NCBI RefSeq assembly: GCF_001598695.1
Contig: NZ_BCZK01000009.1
Coordinates: 62,001-126,000 of the forward strand
Reading direction: 5' to 3'
From: Klebsiella oxytoca NBRC 105695
GTDB taxonomy: Bacteria; Pseudomonadota; Gammaproteobacteria; Enterobacterales; Enterobacteriaceae
Length of the DNA: 64,000 nt
This document shows positions 34,610-44,867 of the stretch, one piece after another. The notes under the pieces were generated by a model. The model was not told where the DNA came from and searched no databases. It worked only from the letters and a program-made list of their open reading frames with translations. Position 1 is the first letter of the stretch. Every line of letters starts with the position of its first letter. A program made the position numbers and the translations under genes.

Positions 34610-35814
34610 TGCGCGACGCTTATATTTGTGACGGGATCCGCACGCCGATTGGCCGCTACGGCGGGGCGCTGGCCAGCGTGCGCGCCGATGACCTGGCCGC
34701 CATCCCGCTGCGCGAGCTACTGAGCCGTAACCCTAAGTTCGACCCGGCATCGATTGATGATGTGATTCTCGGCTGCGCCAACCAGGCCGGTGAAGACAAC
34801 CGTAACGTGGCCCATATGGCGACGCTATTGGCGGGCTATCCCCACAGCGTACCCGGTACCACCATTAACCGCCTGTGCGGCTCCGGTCTGGACGCCATCG
34901 GCTTCGCGGCCCGCGCCATCAAAGCCGGAGAGGCGGATCTGATGATCGCCGGCGGCGTTGAGTCCATGTCGCGGGCGCCGTTCGTGATGGGGAAGGCCAG
35001 CGCCCCGTATCAGCGCCAGGCCGAGCTGTTTGATACCACCATCGGCTGGCGTTTTGTGAACCCGCTCATGCAGCGGCAATTTGGCACTGACAGCATGCCG
35101 GAAACGGCGGAGAATGTAGCTGAATTGTTAAATATCAGCCGCGCCGATCAGGACGCTTTCGCTTTCCGCAGCCAGCAGCGGACGGCGCAGGCTCAGCGCG
35201 ACGGTATTCTGGCGCAGGAGATCGTGCCAGTCGACATTATCGGCCGGAAAGGGGCGGTAAACGTCGTGCGTGACGACGAGCATCCGCGAGCGGACACCAC
35301 CATTGAACAGCTTTCGCGGCTAAAAACGCCGTTCCGCCAGGGCGGCGTAGTGACCGCGGGAAATGCCTCCGGCGTCAACGACGGCGCCGCGGCGCTGATT
35401 ATCGCAAGCTCGCAGCAGGCCATCGTCCAGGGGCTGACGCCCCGGGCGCGCATTGTGGCCATGGCGACGGCGGGCGTCGAGCCGAAATTTATGGGGCTGG
35501 GGCCGGTTCCGGCGGTACGTAAAGCGCTGGAACGCGCCGGGCTGAACATTAACGACATGGACTTGATTGAGCTGAATGAAGCCTTTGCCGCTCAGGCGTT
35601 GGGCGTGCTCAGACAGCTGGGGCTGGCGGACGATGCCCCCCATGTTAATCCCAACGGCGGCGCCATCGCCTTAGGCCATCCGTTGGGAATGAGCGGCGCC
35701 CGGCTGGCATTAAGCGCCAGCCTGGAGCTGCAGCGCCGCAGCGGGCGCTATGCGCTGTGTACGATGTGTATTGGCGTGGGTCAGGGCATTGCCATGATCC
35801 TTGAGCGAGTGTGA
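34609..35814 (+). CDS. paaJ: PaaJ, 3-oxoadipyl-CoA / 3-oxo-5,6-dehydrosuberyl-CoA thiolase
   Basis: A 401-residue thiolase. The nucleophilic Cys is in [12 protein letters not shown] near residue 90, [13 protein letters not shown] follows, and the C-terminal catalytic motifs are [20 protein letters not shown] and [13 protein letters not shown]. It acts twice in the pathway, releasing acetyl-CoA from 3-oxo-5,6-dehydrosuberyl-CoA and splitting 3-oxoadipyl-CoA to succinyl-CoA and acetyl-CoA. It starts one base inside the paaI stop. Confidence 0.95.
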   Translation: MRDAYICDGIRTPIGRYGGALASVRADDLAAIPLRELLSRNPKFDPASIDDVILGCANQAGEDNRNVAHMATLLAGYPHSVPGTTINRLCGSGLDAIGFAARAIKAGEADLMIAGGVESMSRAPFVMGKASAPYQRQAELFDTTIGWRFVNPLMQRQFGTDSMPETAENVAELLNISRADQDAFAFRSQQRTAQAQRDGILAQEIVPVDIIGRKGAVNVVRDDEHPRADTTIEQLSRLKTPFRQGGVVTAGNASGVNDGAAALIIASSQQAIVQGLTPRARIVAMATAGVEPKFMGLGPVPAVRKALERAGLNINDMDLIELNEAFAAQALGVLRQLGLADDAPHVNPNGGAIALGHPLGMSGARLALSASLELQRRSGRYALCTMCIGVGQGIAMILERV

Positions 35815-35842
35815 GCGAATCTACCTGCGAGTACCCTACAAA

Positions 35843-37159
35843 ATGACAACGATAACTCAATTAGACCCGATTGAAACCGCATCGCGCGACGAGCTACAGG
35901 CCCTGCAAACCCAGCGTCTGAAGTGGACCCTTAAGCATGCGTATGAGAACGTGCCGATGTATCGCCGTAAATTTGATGCGGCGGGCGTTCATCCTGACGA
36001 TTTTCACGAACTGAGCGATCTGAGTAAGTTTCCCTGTACCACCAAACAGGATCTGCGCGACAACTATCCGTTTGATACTTTTGCGGTGCCGATGGAGCAG
36101 GTGGTGCGCATCCATGCGTCTTCGGGCACCACCGGCAAGCCGACGGTGGTGGGCTATACGCAAAACGATATTGATAACTGGGCCAATATTGTCGCACGCT
36201 CCCTGCGCGCGGCGGGCGGGACGGCGAAAGACAAAATTCATGTTGCCTATGGTTACGGGCTGTTTACCGGCGGTCTCGGCGCTCACTACGGCGCGGAGCG
36301 TTTAGGCGCGACGGTCATTCCCATGTCCGGCGGGCAGACCGAAAAACAAGCTCAGCTAATCCGCGATTTTCAGCCGGATATGATCATGGTCACTCCGTCC
36401 TATTGTCTGAACCTGATTGAAGAGCTGGAACGCCAGATGGGCGGCGACGCCAGCGGCTGCTCCCTGCGGGTGGGCGTGTTCGGCGCGGAGCCGTGGACCC
36501 ATGCGATGCGGGCGGAAATCGAGCGCCGACTGGGTATTTCGGCGCTGGATATCTACGGTCTGTCGGAGGTGATGGGGCCGGGGGTGGCGATGGAGTGTCT
36601 GGAGACCGCCGACGGTCCGACGATCTGGGAAGACCATTTCTACCCTGAAGTGGTGAATCCGGACAACGGTACGCCGCTGAGGGACGGTGAACACGGCGAG
36701 CTGCTGTTCACCACCCTGACCAAAGAAGCGCTACCGGTGATCCGCTATCGCACCCGCGACCTGACGCGTCTGCTGCCGGGCACCGCCCGTACCATGCGTC
36801 GGATGGATCGCATTAGCGGACGCAGCGACGATATGCTGATTATTCGCGGCGTAAACGTCTTCCCGTCGCAGCTGGAAGAGGAGATCCTCAAGTTCGAACA
36901 TCTGGCGCCGCACTATCAGCTGGAAGTTAATCGCCGGGGCCATCTTGATTCACTTTCGGTGCGCGTGGAGCTAAAAGAGAGCGGTCTGGCGCTGAACCAC
37001 GAGCAGCGCTGTCAGATTTGCCATCAGTTGCGTCATCGGATCAAGTCGATGGTGGGGATCTCGACCGATATCAGCATCGTCAACTGCGGTAGCATCCCGC
37101 GTTCCGAGGGCAAGGCCTGTCGCGTGTTCGACCTGCGCAAGGTTGCCGCTAACGGATAA
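35843..37159 (+). CDS. paaK: PaaK, phenylacetate-CoA ligase
   Basis: A 438-residue AMP-forming ligase, close to the 437 of E. coli. The P-loop is HASSGTTGKPTVVGYT, then YGLFTGGLGAHYGAERLG, YGLSEVMGPGVAMEC, and the hinge RTRDLTRLLPGTARTMRRMDRISGR with IRGVNVFPSQLEEE. It activates phenylacetate to phenylacetyl-CoA, the first pathway step after FeaB. ATG 35843 matches the E. coli N-terminus (LDPIETAS, DELQALQTQRLKWTLKHAYENVPMYRR); a longer frame starting inside paaJ is rejected. The ribosome site is weak. A REP block separates it from paaX. Confidence 0.94.
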   Translation: MTTITQLDPIETASRDELQALQTQRLKWTLKHAYENVPMYRRKFDAAGVHPDDFHELSDLSKFPCTTKQDLRDNYPFDTFAVPMEQVVRIHASSGTTGKPTVVGYTQNDIDNWANIVARSLRAAGGTAKDKIHVAYGYGLFTGGLGAHYGAERLGATVIPMSGGQTEKQAQLIRDFQPDMIMVTPSYCLNLIEELERQMGGDASGCSLRVGVFGAEPWTHAMRAEIERRLGISALDIYGLSEVMGPGVAMECLETADGPTIWEDHFYPEVVNPDNGTPLRDGEHGELLFTTLTKEALPVIRYRTRDLTRLLPGTARTMRRMDRISGRSDDMLIIRGVNVFPSQLEEEILKFEHLAPHYQLEVNRRGHLDSLSVRVELKESGLALNHEQRCQICHQLRHRIKSMVGISTDISIVNCGSIPRSEGKACRVFDLRKVAANG

Positions 37160-37168
37160 CGTTTTCTC

Positions 37169-37394
37169 CCGGAGGCGGCGCATTGCGCCTGTCCGGGCTA
37201 CACGACGACACAACTCCCTGGCCCGGACAGGGGTAGCCCGGGTAAGGCGTTTACGCCGCGACCCGGGGAGTGTGCCGGGATTGATGTATCAGCTCGTCCT
37301 CTTCCCGGCTTGCGCTGTGCTTAGCCGGGCTATGTGTTTATCGCCGTCTGCGGGCCGGTAGCCCGGACAGGTGCGCCAGCACCGCCTCCGGGAT
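37169..37394. repeat. REP/BIME-like block between paaK and paaX
   Basis: Several CCCGG-type dyads follow one another: CCCGGAGGCGGCGCATTGCG with TCCGGGCTAC, GCCCGGACAGGGGTAGCCCGG, CCGGCTTGCGCTGTGCTTAGC with CCGG, and GTAGCCCGGACAGGTGCG followed by CCGCCTCCGGG. This is the make-up of enterobacterial REP elements in alternating orientation. The block probably stabilises the paaA-K transcript and isolates paaX. No gene is present in it. Confidence 0.7.
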
Positions 37395-37405
37395 TTCCTG
37401 TGCTA

Positions 37406-37411
37406 TGATTC
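37406..37411 (+). promoter_or_regulatory. Candidate PaaX operator core before paaX
   Basis: TGATTC in GCTATGATTCAAAAAGG lies 34 bp before the paaX start codon. It is the third TGATTC found at a paa promoter in this window and suggests autoregulation of paaX, as reported in E. coli. Confidence 0.5.
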
Positions 37412-37444
37412 AAAAAGGACAAAAATAACAACAGAATGAATCAG

Positions 37445-38371
37445 ATGAGTAAACTCGATACCTTTATTCAACAGGCCACGGAAACGATGCCCATCAGTGG
37501 AACCTCGCTTATTGCTTCTTTATACGGCGACGCCTTGCTCCAACGCGGTGGGGAGGTCTGGCTCGGCAGCGTAGCGGCGCTGCTGGAAGGGCTGGGCTTC
37601 GGCGAACGATTCGTGCGTACTGCGCTGTTCCGCCTGAATAAAGAAGAGTGGCTCGACGTGGTGCGCATTGGCCGCCGAAGCTTCTACCGTCTCAGCGACA
37701 AAGGCCTGCGCTTGACTCGCCGCGCCGAACATAAAATCTATCGCGCCAGCGCCCCGGAATGGGACGGCACCTGGCTACTGCTACTGTCGGAAGGGCTTGA
37801 GAAGAGCACGCTGGCGGAGGTCAAAAAACAGCTGCTATGGCAGGGATTTGGCGCGCTGGCGCCGAGCCTGCTGGCTTCACCGTCGCAAAAGCTGGCGGAT
37901 GTGCAATCTCTGCTGCACGACGCGGGCGTGGCGGAAAATGTCATCTGCTTCGAAGCCCACTCCCCGCTGGCGCTCTCCCGGGCGGCGCTGCGCGCCCGCG
38001 TTGAAGAGTGCTGGCATCTCACCGAACAGAACGCGATGTATGAGACGTTTATCAATTTGTTTCGTCCTCTGCTGCCGCTGCTTCGCGACTGCGAGCCCGC
38101 AGAACTGACGCCCGAACGCTGCTTTCACATTCAACTACTGCTGATTCACTTCTACCGCCGGGTGGTGCTTAAGGATCCGCTGCTGCCCGAAGAACTGCTC
38201 CCTGCACACTGGGCCGGGCAAACCGCGCGCCAGCTGTGCATCAATATTTATCAACGCGTTGCGCCCGGCGCGCTGGCCTTCGTCGGCGAGAAGGGCGAAA
38301 GCTCGGTGGGGGAACTTCCCGCGCCGGGGCCGCTCTATTTCCAGCGTTTCGGCGGACTGTCGGGCGTATAA
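37445..38371 (+). CDS. paaX: PaaX, phenylacetyl-CoA-responsive repressor
   Basis: A 308-residue repressor of the paa genes (E. coli PaaX has 316). The N-terminal winged helix covers VAALLEGLGFGERFVRTALFRLNKEEWLDVVRIGRRSFYRLS, followed by LTRRAEHKIYRA and the conserved PaaX ligand domain, with AALRARVEECWHL and HFYRRVVLKDPLLPEELLPAHWAG. Phenylacetyl-CoA releases it from DNA. ATG 37445 gives the E. coli start MSKLDTFIQ; another in-frame ATG lies nine bases earlier. paaY follows by nine bases. Confidence 0.94.
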   Translation: MSKLDTFIQQATETMPISGTSLIASLYGDALLQRGGEVWLGSVAALLEGLGFGERFVRTALFRLNKEEWLDVVRIGRRSFYRLSDKGLRLTRRAEHKIYRASAPEWDGTWLLLLSEGLEKSTLAEVKKQLLWQGFGALAPSLLASPSQKLADVQSLLHDAGVAENVICFEAHSPLALSRAALRARVEECWHLTEQNAMYETFINLFRPLLPLLRDCEPAELTPERCFHIQLLLIHFYRRVVLKDPLLPEELLPAHWAGQTARQLCINIYQRVAPGALAFVGEKGESSVGELPAPGPLYFQRFGGLSGV

Positions 38372-38380
38372 GGAGGCACC

Positions 38381-38977
38381 ATGCCCATTTATCAGATTGA
38401 CGGTATGACGCCGGTTGTACCGGACGAAAGCTATGTTCATCCCACCGCCGTGCTGATTGGCGACGTGATCCTCGGCAAAGGGGTCTACGTCGGGCCTAAC
38501 GCCAGCCTGCGCGGCGATTTTGGCCGTATCGTGGTGAAAGATGGCGCTAACATCCAGGACAATTGCGTGATGCACGGTTTTCCCGGCCAGGATACGGTCG
38601 TGGAGGAGGAGGGACATATCGGCCACGGCGCGATTCTGCACGGCTGTACCATCGGCCGCAACGCGCTGGTGGGCATGAGCGCGGTGATTATTGACGGTGC
38701 CAGGATTGGGGAGAATAGCATTGTCGGCGCCTCAGCCTTTGTGAAAGCCAACGCCGAAATGCCCGCCAACCATCTGATTGTCGGCAGTCCGGCCAAAGCC
38801 ATCCGCGCGTTAAGCGAACAGGAGCTGGCCTGGAAAAAGCAGGGAACGCGGGAGTATCAGATGCTGGTGGAGCGCTGCAAGCAGACGCTGCATCAGGTGG
38901 AACCGCTCAAAGAAGCAGAGCCGGACAGAAAGCGTCTCGTCTTTGACGAGAATTTACGGCCAAAGTCATCGTCCTGA
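38381..38977 (+). CDS. paaY: PaaY, hexapeptide-repeat thioesterase of the paa pathway
   Basis: A 198-residue left-handed beta-helix protein of the gamma-carbonic-anhydrase-like group. Hexapeptide repeats run from [27 protein letters not shown] to [29 protein letters not shown]. Metal-binding His residues are in NCVMHGF and [12 protein letters not shown]. PaaY hydrolyses CoA thioesters that would otherwise stall the pathway. It is co-transcribed with paaX and is followed after nine bases by the GFA-family gene. Confidence 0.92.
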   Translation: MPIYQIDGMTPVVPDESYVHPTAVLIGDVILGKGVYVGPNASLRGDFGRIVVKDGANIQDNCVMHGFPGQDTVVEEEGHIGHGAILHGCTIGRNALVGMSAVIIDGARIGENSIVGASAFVKANAEMPANHLIVGSPAKAIRALSEQELAWKKQGTREYQMLVERCKQTLHQVEPLKEAEPDRKRLVFDENLRPKSSS

Positions 38978-38986
38978 GGGGAAAAT

Positions 38987-39394
38987 ATGGCAGAAAAATT
39001 ATCCGCTCAATGCCACTGCGGCGCGGTGGCGTTTACCGTTGAACTCAGCGATGGCTTCAACACCGCTCGACGCTGCAACTGTTCATTTTGCCGGATGCGG
39101 GGAGCGGTTACGGTCTCCGCGCCGCTTTCAGGAATCAATATCTTACGCGGGCGGGAGAAGCTCACGGAGTATCGCTTTAACACCGGTGAAGCCGTGCACT
39201 TTTTCTGCTCGGTATGCGGGATTTACACTTTTCATCAGCGGCGTTCAAATCCGCAGCAGTACGGGGTGAATGTGGCCTGCATTGCAGGCGTGTCGCCCTT
39301 CGATTTTCCCTGCGTGGAGGTCAACGATGGCGTGAATCATCCGAAAGATGGCGGCGGGGGCGTGGTGGGGTATTTGCGCTACGAGAAAAAGTGA
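38987..39394 (+). CDS. GFA-family (glutathione-dependent formaldehyde-activating-like) protein
   Basis: A 135-residue zinc-binding protein of the Gfa/CENP-V fold. Cys motifs are CHCGAVAF, CNCSFCRMRGA and FFCSVCGIYTFH, which provide the two zinc sites of the family. The original Gfa enzyme binds glutathione and formaldehyde, but many members have other, unknown roles. It starts nine bases after the paaY stop and may share its transcript. No formaldehyde gene is adjacent; frmRA lies 23 kb away. Confidence 0.82.
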   Translation: MAEKLSAQCHCGAVAFTVELSDGFNTARRCNCSFCRMRGAVTVSAPLSGINILRGREKLTEYRFNTGEAVHFFCSVCGIYTFHQRRSNPQQYGVNVACIAGVSPFDFPCVEVNDGVNHPKDGGGGVVGYLRYEKK

Positions 39395-39398
39395 AACT

Positions 39399-39424
39399 CT
39401 CCTCCCGCCGGGAAGCAGGAGGAG
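39399..39424. terminator. Hairpin between the GFA gene and azoR
   Basis: CTCCTCC (39399-39405) pairs with GGAGGAG (39418-39424). It lies in the 37 bp between two converging stop codons; no strong T run is visible, so function as a terminator is a guess from position. Confidence 0.45.
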
Positions 39425-39431
39425 GCAAATC

Positions 39432-40109
<678 letters not shown>

Positions 40110-40241
40110 TCACAGAGAAAGCGCAATAAATCGAACTCTGTATTCAGTTTTTTTGAACAAGGCACGAAATGCGCGGATGTGGTACTCTAGCGCAATATTT
40201 CATAAGAGATTTTTCCCGGCAGTGCACTGCCCGATAACGCT

Positions 40242-43200
40242 ATGACAGAACAACAAAAATTCACCTTCTCACAGCTCTTTACGCAGCTGGATGGCCTGAT
40301 GCTGCGCGATAAGTCGCGCTTTGCCCGTCGCCTGCACGGCGTGAAGAAGGTTAAAAATCCTGATGCCCAACAGGCCATTCTGCAGGAGATGGCGCAAGAA
40401 ATTGAACAGGCGGCAGGGAGAGTCCTGCTGCGCGAAGCCGCGCGGCCAGCGATTTCCTATCCGGATAACCTGCCGGTTAGCCAGAAAAAACAAGCGATCC
40501 TCGAAGCCGTGCGCGATCACCAGGTGGTGATTGTGGCGGGGGAAACCGGGTCGGGGAAAACCACCCAGTTGCCGAAAATTTGCATGGAGCTTGGACGCGG
40601 CGTTAAAGGCTTAATCGGCCATACCCAGCCGCGTCGTCTGGCCGCGCGTACCGTTGCCAACCGTATTGCCGAGGAGCTGCAAACGGAACCAGGCGGCTGC
40701 ATCGGTTACAAAGTTCGCTTCAGCGATCACGTCAGCGACAATACGATGGTTAAGCTGATGACCGACGGTATTCTGCTGGCGGAAATCCAGCAGGATCGGC
40801 TACTGATGCAGTACGACACCATCATCATCGATGAAGCGCACGAACGCAGCCTGAATATCGACTTCCTGCTCGGCTATTTGCGGGAACTGCTGCCGCGTCG
40901 CCCGGATCTGAAAATCATCATTACTTCAGCGACCATCGACCCGGAACGCTTCTCGCGCCACTTTAACAACGCGCCGATTATCGAAGTGTCCGGACGAACC
41001 TTCCCGGTTGAGGTGCGCTATCGGCCCATCGTTGAGGACGCCGATGACACCGAACGCGATCAACTGCAGGCGATCTTTGACGCCGTTGACGAGCTGGGAC
41101 GTGAAAGCGCTGGCGATATCCTCATTTTTATGAGCGGCGAGCGGGAAATTCGCGATACCGCCGATGCGCTTAACAAGCTGAATCTGCGCCACACCGAGGT
41201 GCTGCCGCTGTATGCGCGGCTCTCCAATAGCGAGCAGAACCGCGTGTTCCAGGCCCATAGCGGGCGGCGAATTGTGCTGGCGACCAACGTCGCGGAAACC
41301 TCGCTGACCGTACCGGGCATTAAGTACGTTATCGACCCCGGTACCGCGCGCATCAGCCGCTACAGCTTCCGGACCAAAGTGCAGCGTCTGCCGATTGAGC
41401 CGGTTTCTCAGGCGTCGGCCAACCAGCGTAAAGGCCGCTGCGGCCGCGTATCTGACGGGATCTGCATTCGTCTTTATTCAGAAGACGACTTCCTGTCGCG
41501 CCCGGAATTTACCGATCCGGAGATTCTGCGCACCAACCTGGCGTCGGTTATCCTGCAAATGACCGCGCTCGGACTCGGCGATATTGCCGCTTTCCCGTTC
41601 GTTGAAGCGCCGGATAAACGCAATATTCAGGACGGCGTGCGTCTGCTGGAAGAGCTGGGGGCGATTACCACTGACGAACAGCAGACCGCCTATAAGCTGA
41701 CGCCGATGGGGCGCCAGCTCAGCCAGCTGCCGGTGGACCCGCGTCTGGCGCGAATGGTGCTGGAGGCGCAAAAACACGGCTGCGTGCGCGAGGCGATGAT
41801 TATCACCTCGGCGCTCTCTATTCAGGACCCGCGCGAGCGGCCAATGGATAAGCAGCAGGCTTCCGATGAGAAGCATCGCCGCTTCCACGATAAAGAGTCC
41901 GACTTCATGGCGTTCGTCAACCTGTGGAACTACCTGGGCGAGCAGCAAAAAGCGCTCTCCTCGAACCAGTTCCGCCGCCAGTGCCGGGTCGATTTTCTCA
42001 ACTACCTGCGCGTGCGCGAGTGGCAGGATATCTACACTCAGCTGCGTCAGGTCGTTAAAGAACTCGGCCTGCCGGTGAATAGCGAACCGGCAGAGTATCG
42101 CGAAATTCACACCGCGCTGCTGACCGGTTTGCTGTCGCACATTGGTATGAAAGATACCGATAAGCAGGAATACACCGGCGCGCGCAACGCTCGCTTCTCT
42201 ATCTTCCCCGGCTCCGGGCTGTTTAAAAAGCCGCCGAAATGGACGATGGTCGCCGAGCTAGTGGAAACCAGCCGCCTGTGGGGGCGTATCGCCGCACGCA
42301 TAGAGCCGGAATGGGTCGAGCCGGTCGCTCAGCACTTGCTCAAACGTTCTTACAGCGAACCGCACTGGGAGCGCGCGCAGGGCGCGGTGATGGCGACGGA
42401 GAAGGTCACCGTTTACGGTCTGCCTATCGTCGCGGCCCGTAAGGTCAACTACAGCCAGATTGACCCGGCGCTGTGCCGCGAACTGTTTATCCGCCATGCG
42501 CTGGTGGAGGGCGACTGGCAGACCCGCCACGCCTTCTTCCGTGACAACCTGAAGCTGCGCAACGAGATTGAAGAGCTGGAGCATAAGTCGCGCCGCCGCG
42601 ACATTCTTGTCGACGACGAAACGCTGTTTGAGTTCTACGACCAGCGCATCAGCCATGACGTCATCTCCGCGCGCCACTTCGATAAATGGTGGAAACAGGC
42701 CAGTCGCGAGACGCCGGATCTGCTTAACTTTGAAAAAAGTATGCTGATTAAAGAAGGCGCGGAGCAGGTCAGTAAGCTGGACTATCCGAACTTCTGGCAC
42801 CAGGGCAATCTGAAGCTGCGTCTGACCTATCAGTTCGAGCCGGGCGCAGATGCCGACGGCGTGACGGTGCATATTCCGCTGCCGCTGCTCAACCAGGTGG
42901 AAGAGGCCGGGTTTGAGTGGCAGATCCCCGGTCTGCGCCGGGAGCTGATTATCGCCCTGATTAAATCGCTGCCGAAGCCGGTGCGCCGCAATTTTGTCCC
43001 GGCGCCAAACTACGCGGAAGCGTTTCTCGGCCGCGCGACGCCGCTGGAGCTGCCGCTGCTGGATTCCCTTGAGCGCGAACTGCGGCGGATGACCGGCGTG
43101 ACTATTGACCGCGAGGCCTGGCAGTGGGATCAGGTGCCCGATCACCTGAAAATCACTTTCCGGGTGGTGGACGACAAAAATAAGAAGCTACAGGAAGGGC

Positions 43201-44144
43201 GCTCGCTGCAGGATCTGAAAGATGCCCTGAAAGGCAAGGTACAGGAGACGCTGTCCGCAGTCGCCGATGACGGTATAGAGCAGAGCGGGCTACATATCTG
43301 GAGCTTTGGCCGCCTGCCGGAGAGCTACGAGCAGAAGCGCGGCAACTATAAAGTTAAGGCCTGGCCGGCGCTGGTGGACGAACGCGACAGCGTGGCCATC
43401 AAGCTGTTTGATAATCCGCTCGAGCAGCAGCAGGAGATGTGGCGCGGCCTGCGCCGCCTGCTGCTGTTGAATATCCCATCGCCGATTAAATATCTGCATG
43501 AGAAGCTGCCGAATAAAGCCAAGCTGGGGCTCTATTTCAACCCCTACGGCAAGGTGCTGGATCTGATCGATGACTGTATCTCCTGCGGCGTCGATAAGCT
43601 GATCGATGAAGCGGGTGGCCCGGTGTGGAGCGAGGAGGGCTTTGCCGCGCTGCATGAAAAAGTGCGCGCTGAGCTCAACGAGACGGTGGTGGAGATCGCC
43701 AAACAGGTTGAGCAGATCCTGACCGCGGTGTTCAACATCAATAAACGCCTGAAAGGTCGCGTCGATATGACCATGGCGCTGGGGCTGTCGGATATTAAAT
43801 CGCAGATGAGTGGGCTGGTGTATCGCGGCTTCGTCACCGGCAACGGCTTCCGCCGCCTGGGCGATACGCTGCGCTATCTGCAGGCGATTGAAAAACGGCT
43901 GGAGAAAATGGCGATCGACCCGCACCGCGACCGCGTGCAGATGCTGAAGGTGGAGAGCGTGCAGCAGGCGTGGCAGCAGTGGCTGAATAAGCTACCGCCC
44001 AATCGTCGCCAGGATGAGGACGTGCAGGAGATTCGCTGGATGATTGAAGAGCTGCGCGTCAGCCTGTTCGCCCAGCAGCTCGGCACGCCTTATCCGATTT
44101 CCGACAAGCGGGTGCTGCAGGCAATGGAGCAGATTACGGCCTGA
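40242..44144 (+). CDS. hrpA: HrpA, ATP-dependent DEAH-box RNA helicase
   Basis: A 1300-residue helicase, identical in length to the E. coli protein. Motif I is VVIVAGETGSGKTTQLPK, motif II is IIIDEAHERSLNIDF, motif III is ITSATIDPERF, motif V is VLATNVAETSLTVPG, and motif VI is QRKGRCGRVSDG. A helicase-associated domain, an OB-fold and the long C-terminal extension typical of bacterial HrpA follow. It acts on stalled ribosomes and structured RNA in the cytosol. It is a single-gene unit followed by a REP-like hairpin. Confidence 0.96.
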   Translation: MTEQQKFTFSQLFTQLDGLMLRDKSRFARRLHGVKKVKNPDAQQAILQEMAQEIEQAAGRVLLREAARPAISYPDNLPVSQKKQAILEAVRDHQVVIVAGETGSGKTTQLPKICMELGRGVKGLIGHTQPRRLAARTVANRIAEELQTEPGGCIGYKVRFSDHVSDNTMVKLMTDGILLAEIQQDRLLMQYDTIIIDEAHERSLNIDFLLGYLRELLPRRPDLKIIITSATIDPERFSRHFNNAPIIEVSGRTFPVEVRYRPIVEDADDTERDQLQAIFDAVDELGRESAGDILIFMSGEREIRDTADALNKLNLRHTEVLPLYARLSNSEQNRVFQAHSGRRIVLATNVAETSLTVPGIKYVIDPGTARISRYSFRTKVQRLPIEPVSQASANQRKGRCGRVSDGICIRLYSEDDFLSRPEFTDPEILRTNLASVILQMTALGLGDIAAFPFVEAPDKRNIQDGVRLLEELGAITTDEQQTAYKLTPMGRQLSQLPVDPRLARMVLEAQKHGCVREAMIITSALSIQDPRERPMDKQQASDEKHRRFHDKESDFMAFVNLWNYLGEQQKALSSNQFRRQCRVDFLNYLRVREWQDIYTQLRQVVKELGLPVNSEPAEYREIHTALLTGLLSHIGMKDTDKQEYTGARNARFSIFPGSGLFKKPPKWTMVAELVETSRLWGRIAARIEPEWVEPVAQHLLKRSYSEPHWERAQGAVMATEKVTVYGLPIVAARKVNYSQIDPALCRELFIRHALVEGDWQTRHAFFRDNLKLRNEIEELEHKSRRRDILVDDETLFEFYDQRISHDVISARHFDKWWKQASRETPDLLNFEKSMLIKEGAEQVSKLDYPNFWHQGNLKLRLTYQFEPGADADGVTVHIPLPLLNQVEEAGFEWQIPGLRRELIIALIKSLPKPVRRNFVPAPNYAEAFLGRATPLELPLLDSLERELRRMTGVTIDREAWQWDQVPDHLKITFRVVDDKNKKLQEGRSLQDLKDALKGKVQETLSAVADDGIEQSGLHIWSFGRLPESYEQKRGNYKVKAWPALVDERDSVAIKLFDNPLEQQQEMWRGLRRLLLLNIPSPIKYLHEKLPNKAKLGLYFNPYGKVLDLIDDCISCGVDKLIDEAGGPVWSEEGFAALHEKVRAELNETVVEIAKQVEQILTAVFNINKRLKGRVDMTMALGLSDIKSQMSGLVYRGFVTGNGFRRLGDTLRYLQAIEKRLEKMAIDPHRDRVQMLKVESVQQAWQQWLNKLPPNRRQDEDVQEIRWMIEELRVSLFAQQLGTPYPISDKRVLQAMEQITA

Positions 44145-44153
44145 GCCGCTGCA

Positions 44154-44181
44154 TTCCCCGGTGGCGCAGGCTGCCGGGGAA
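44154..44181. repeat. REP-like hairpin after hrpA
   Basis: TTCCCCGG (44154-44161) pairs with CCGGGGAA (44174-44181) around GTGGCGCAGGCTG-type loop sequence, resembling the element after feaB. It sits between converging hrpA and the O-methyltransferase gene. Confidence 0.6.
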
Positions 44182-44192
44182 ATCTGTTGGCG

Positions 44193-44852
44193 TCAGGCGT
44201 TCACCCACGCGAGGGTGAACCCGTCCCAACCTTTGCTGCCCACGGTTTGCAGGGCCGTTACCGTCAGGCGCGGGTCGCTGCCCATCATCGCAATAAACTC
44301 CCTGACGCCCTGAACGCGGTCATCTGCGCTATGCGGATCGGTCACTTCGCCGTCGCGCACCACGTTATCGCCAATGATCAGCGTCCCCGGGCGAGAGTAG
44401 CGCAAAGCCCAGCGCAGATAGTTTGGGTTATTCGGCTTATCCGCATCGATAAAGATCAGATCAAACGGCGGATGGTCGCCCAGCTTCTCCAGCGTGGCCA
44501 GCGCCGGGCCTTCCCGCACCTCAACGAGCTTATCCACGCCCGCCATGCGCAGGTTCTCGCGCGCCACGGCGGCATGGTGCGCATCGGCCTCCAGGGTGAC
44601 TAATTCGCCATCGGCAGGCAATTCCCGGGCCATCCAGATGGTGCTGTAGCCGCCGAGCGTGCCAATCTCGAGGATGCGTCTGGCGCCCGTCATGCGCACC
44701 AGCAGGGCCAGAAACTGCCCCTGATTGGCGGCAACATCGATGGCCGGAAGCCCGGCGCGCTGGTTATTTTCCAGAACCTGGTTGAGCAAGGGATCGTTGG
44801 GGATTAACGCTTCCACCAGATAATTATCTACTGCCGACCACTGTTGTTGCAT
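44193..44852 (-). CDS. SAM-dependent O-methyltransferase (family 3)
   Basis: A 219-residue catechol-O-methyltransferase-like enzyme. The SAM motif I is RILEIGTLGGYSTIWMA, followed by LVTLEADAHHAAVARENLRMAG, and metal-binding residues lie in FDLIFIDADKPNNPNYL and GTLIIGDNVV. The substrate is probably an ortho-diphenol but is not known. It begins 15 bp after the efflux outer membrane gene on the same strand and is the last gene of the marR-MFS-HlyD-OMF unit, which suggests that it modifies something the pump exports or responds to. Confidence 0.85.
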   Translation of the reverse strand: MQQQWSAVDNYLVEALIPNDPLLNQVLENNQRAGLPAIDVAANQGQFLALLVRMTGARRILEIGTLGGYSTIWMARELPADGELVTLEADAHHAAVARENLRMAGVDKLVEVREGPALATLEKLGDHPPFDLIFIDADKPNNPNYLRWALRYSRPGTLIIGDNVVRDGEVTDPHSADDRVQGVREFIAMMGSDPRLTVTALQTVGSKGWDGFTLAWVNA

Positions 44853-44867
44853 GTCAGATTTCCCGTA

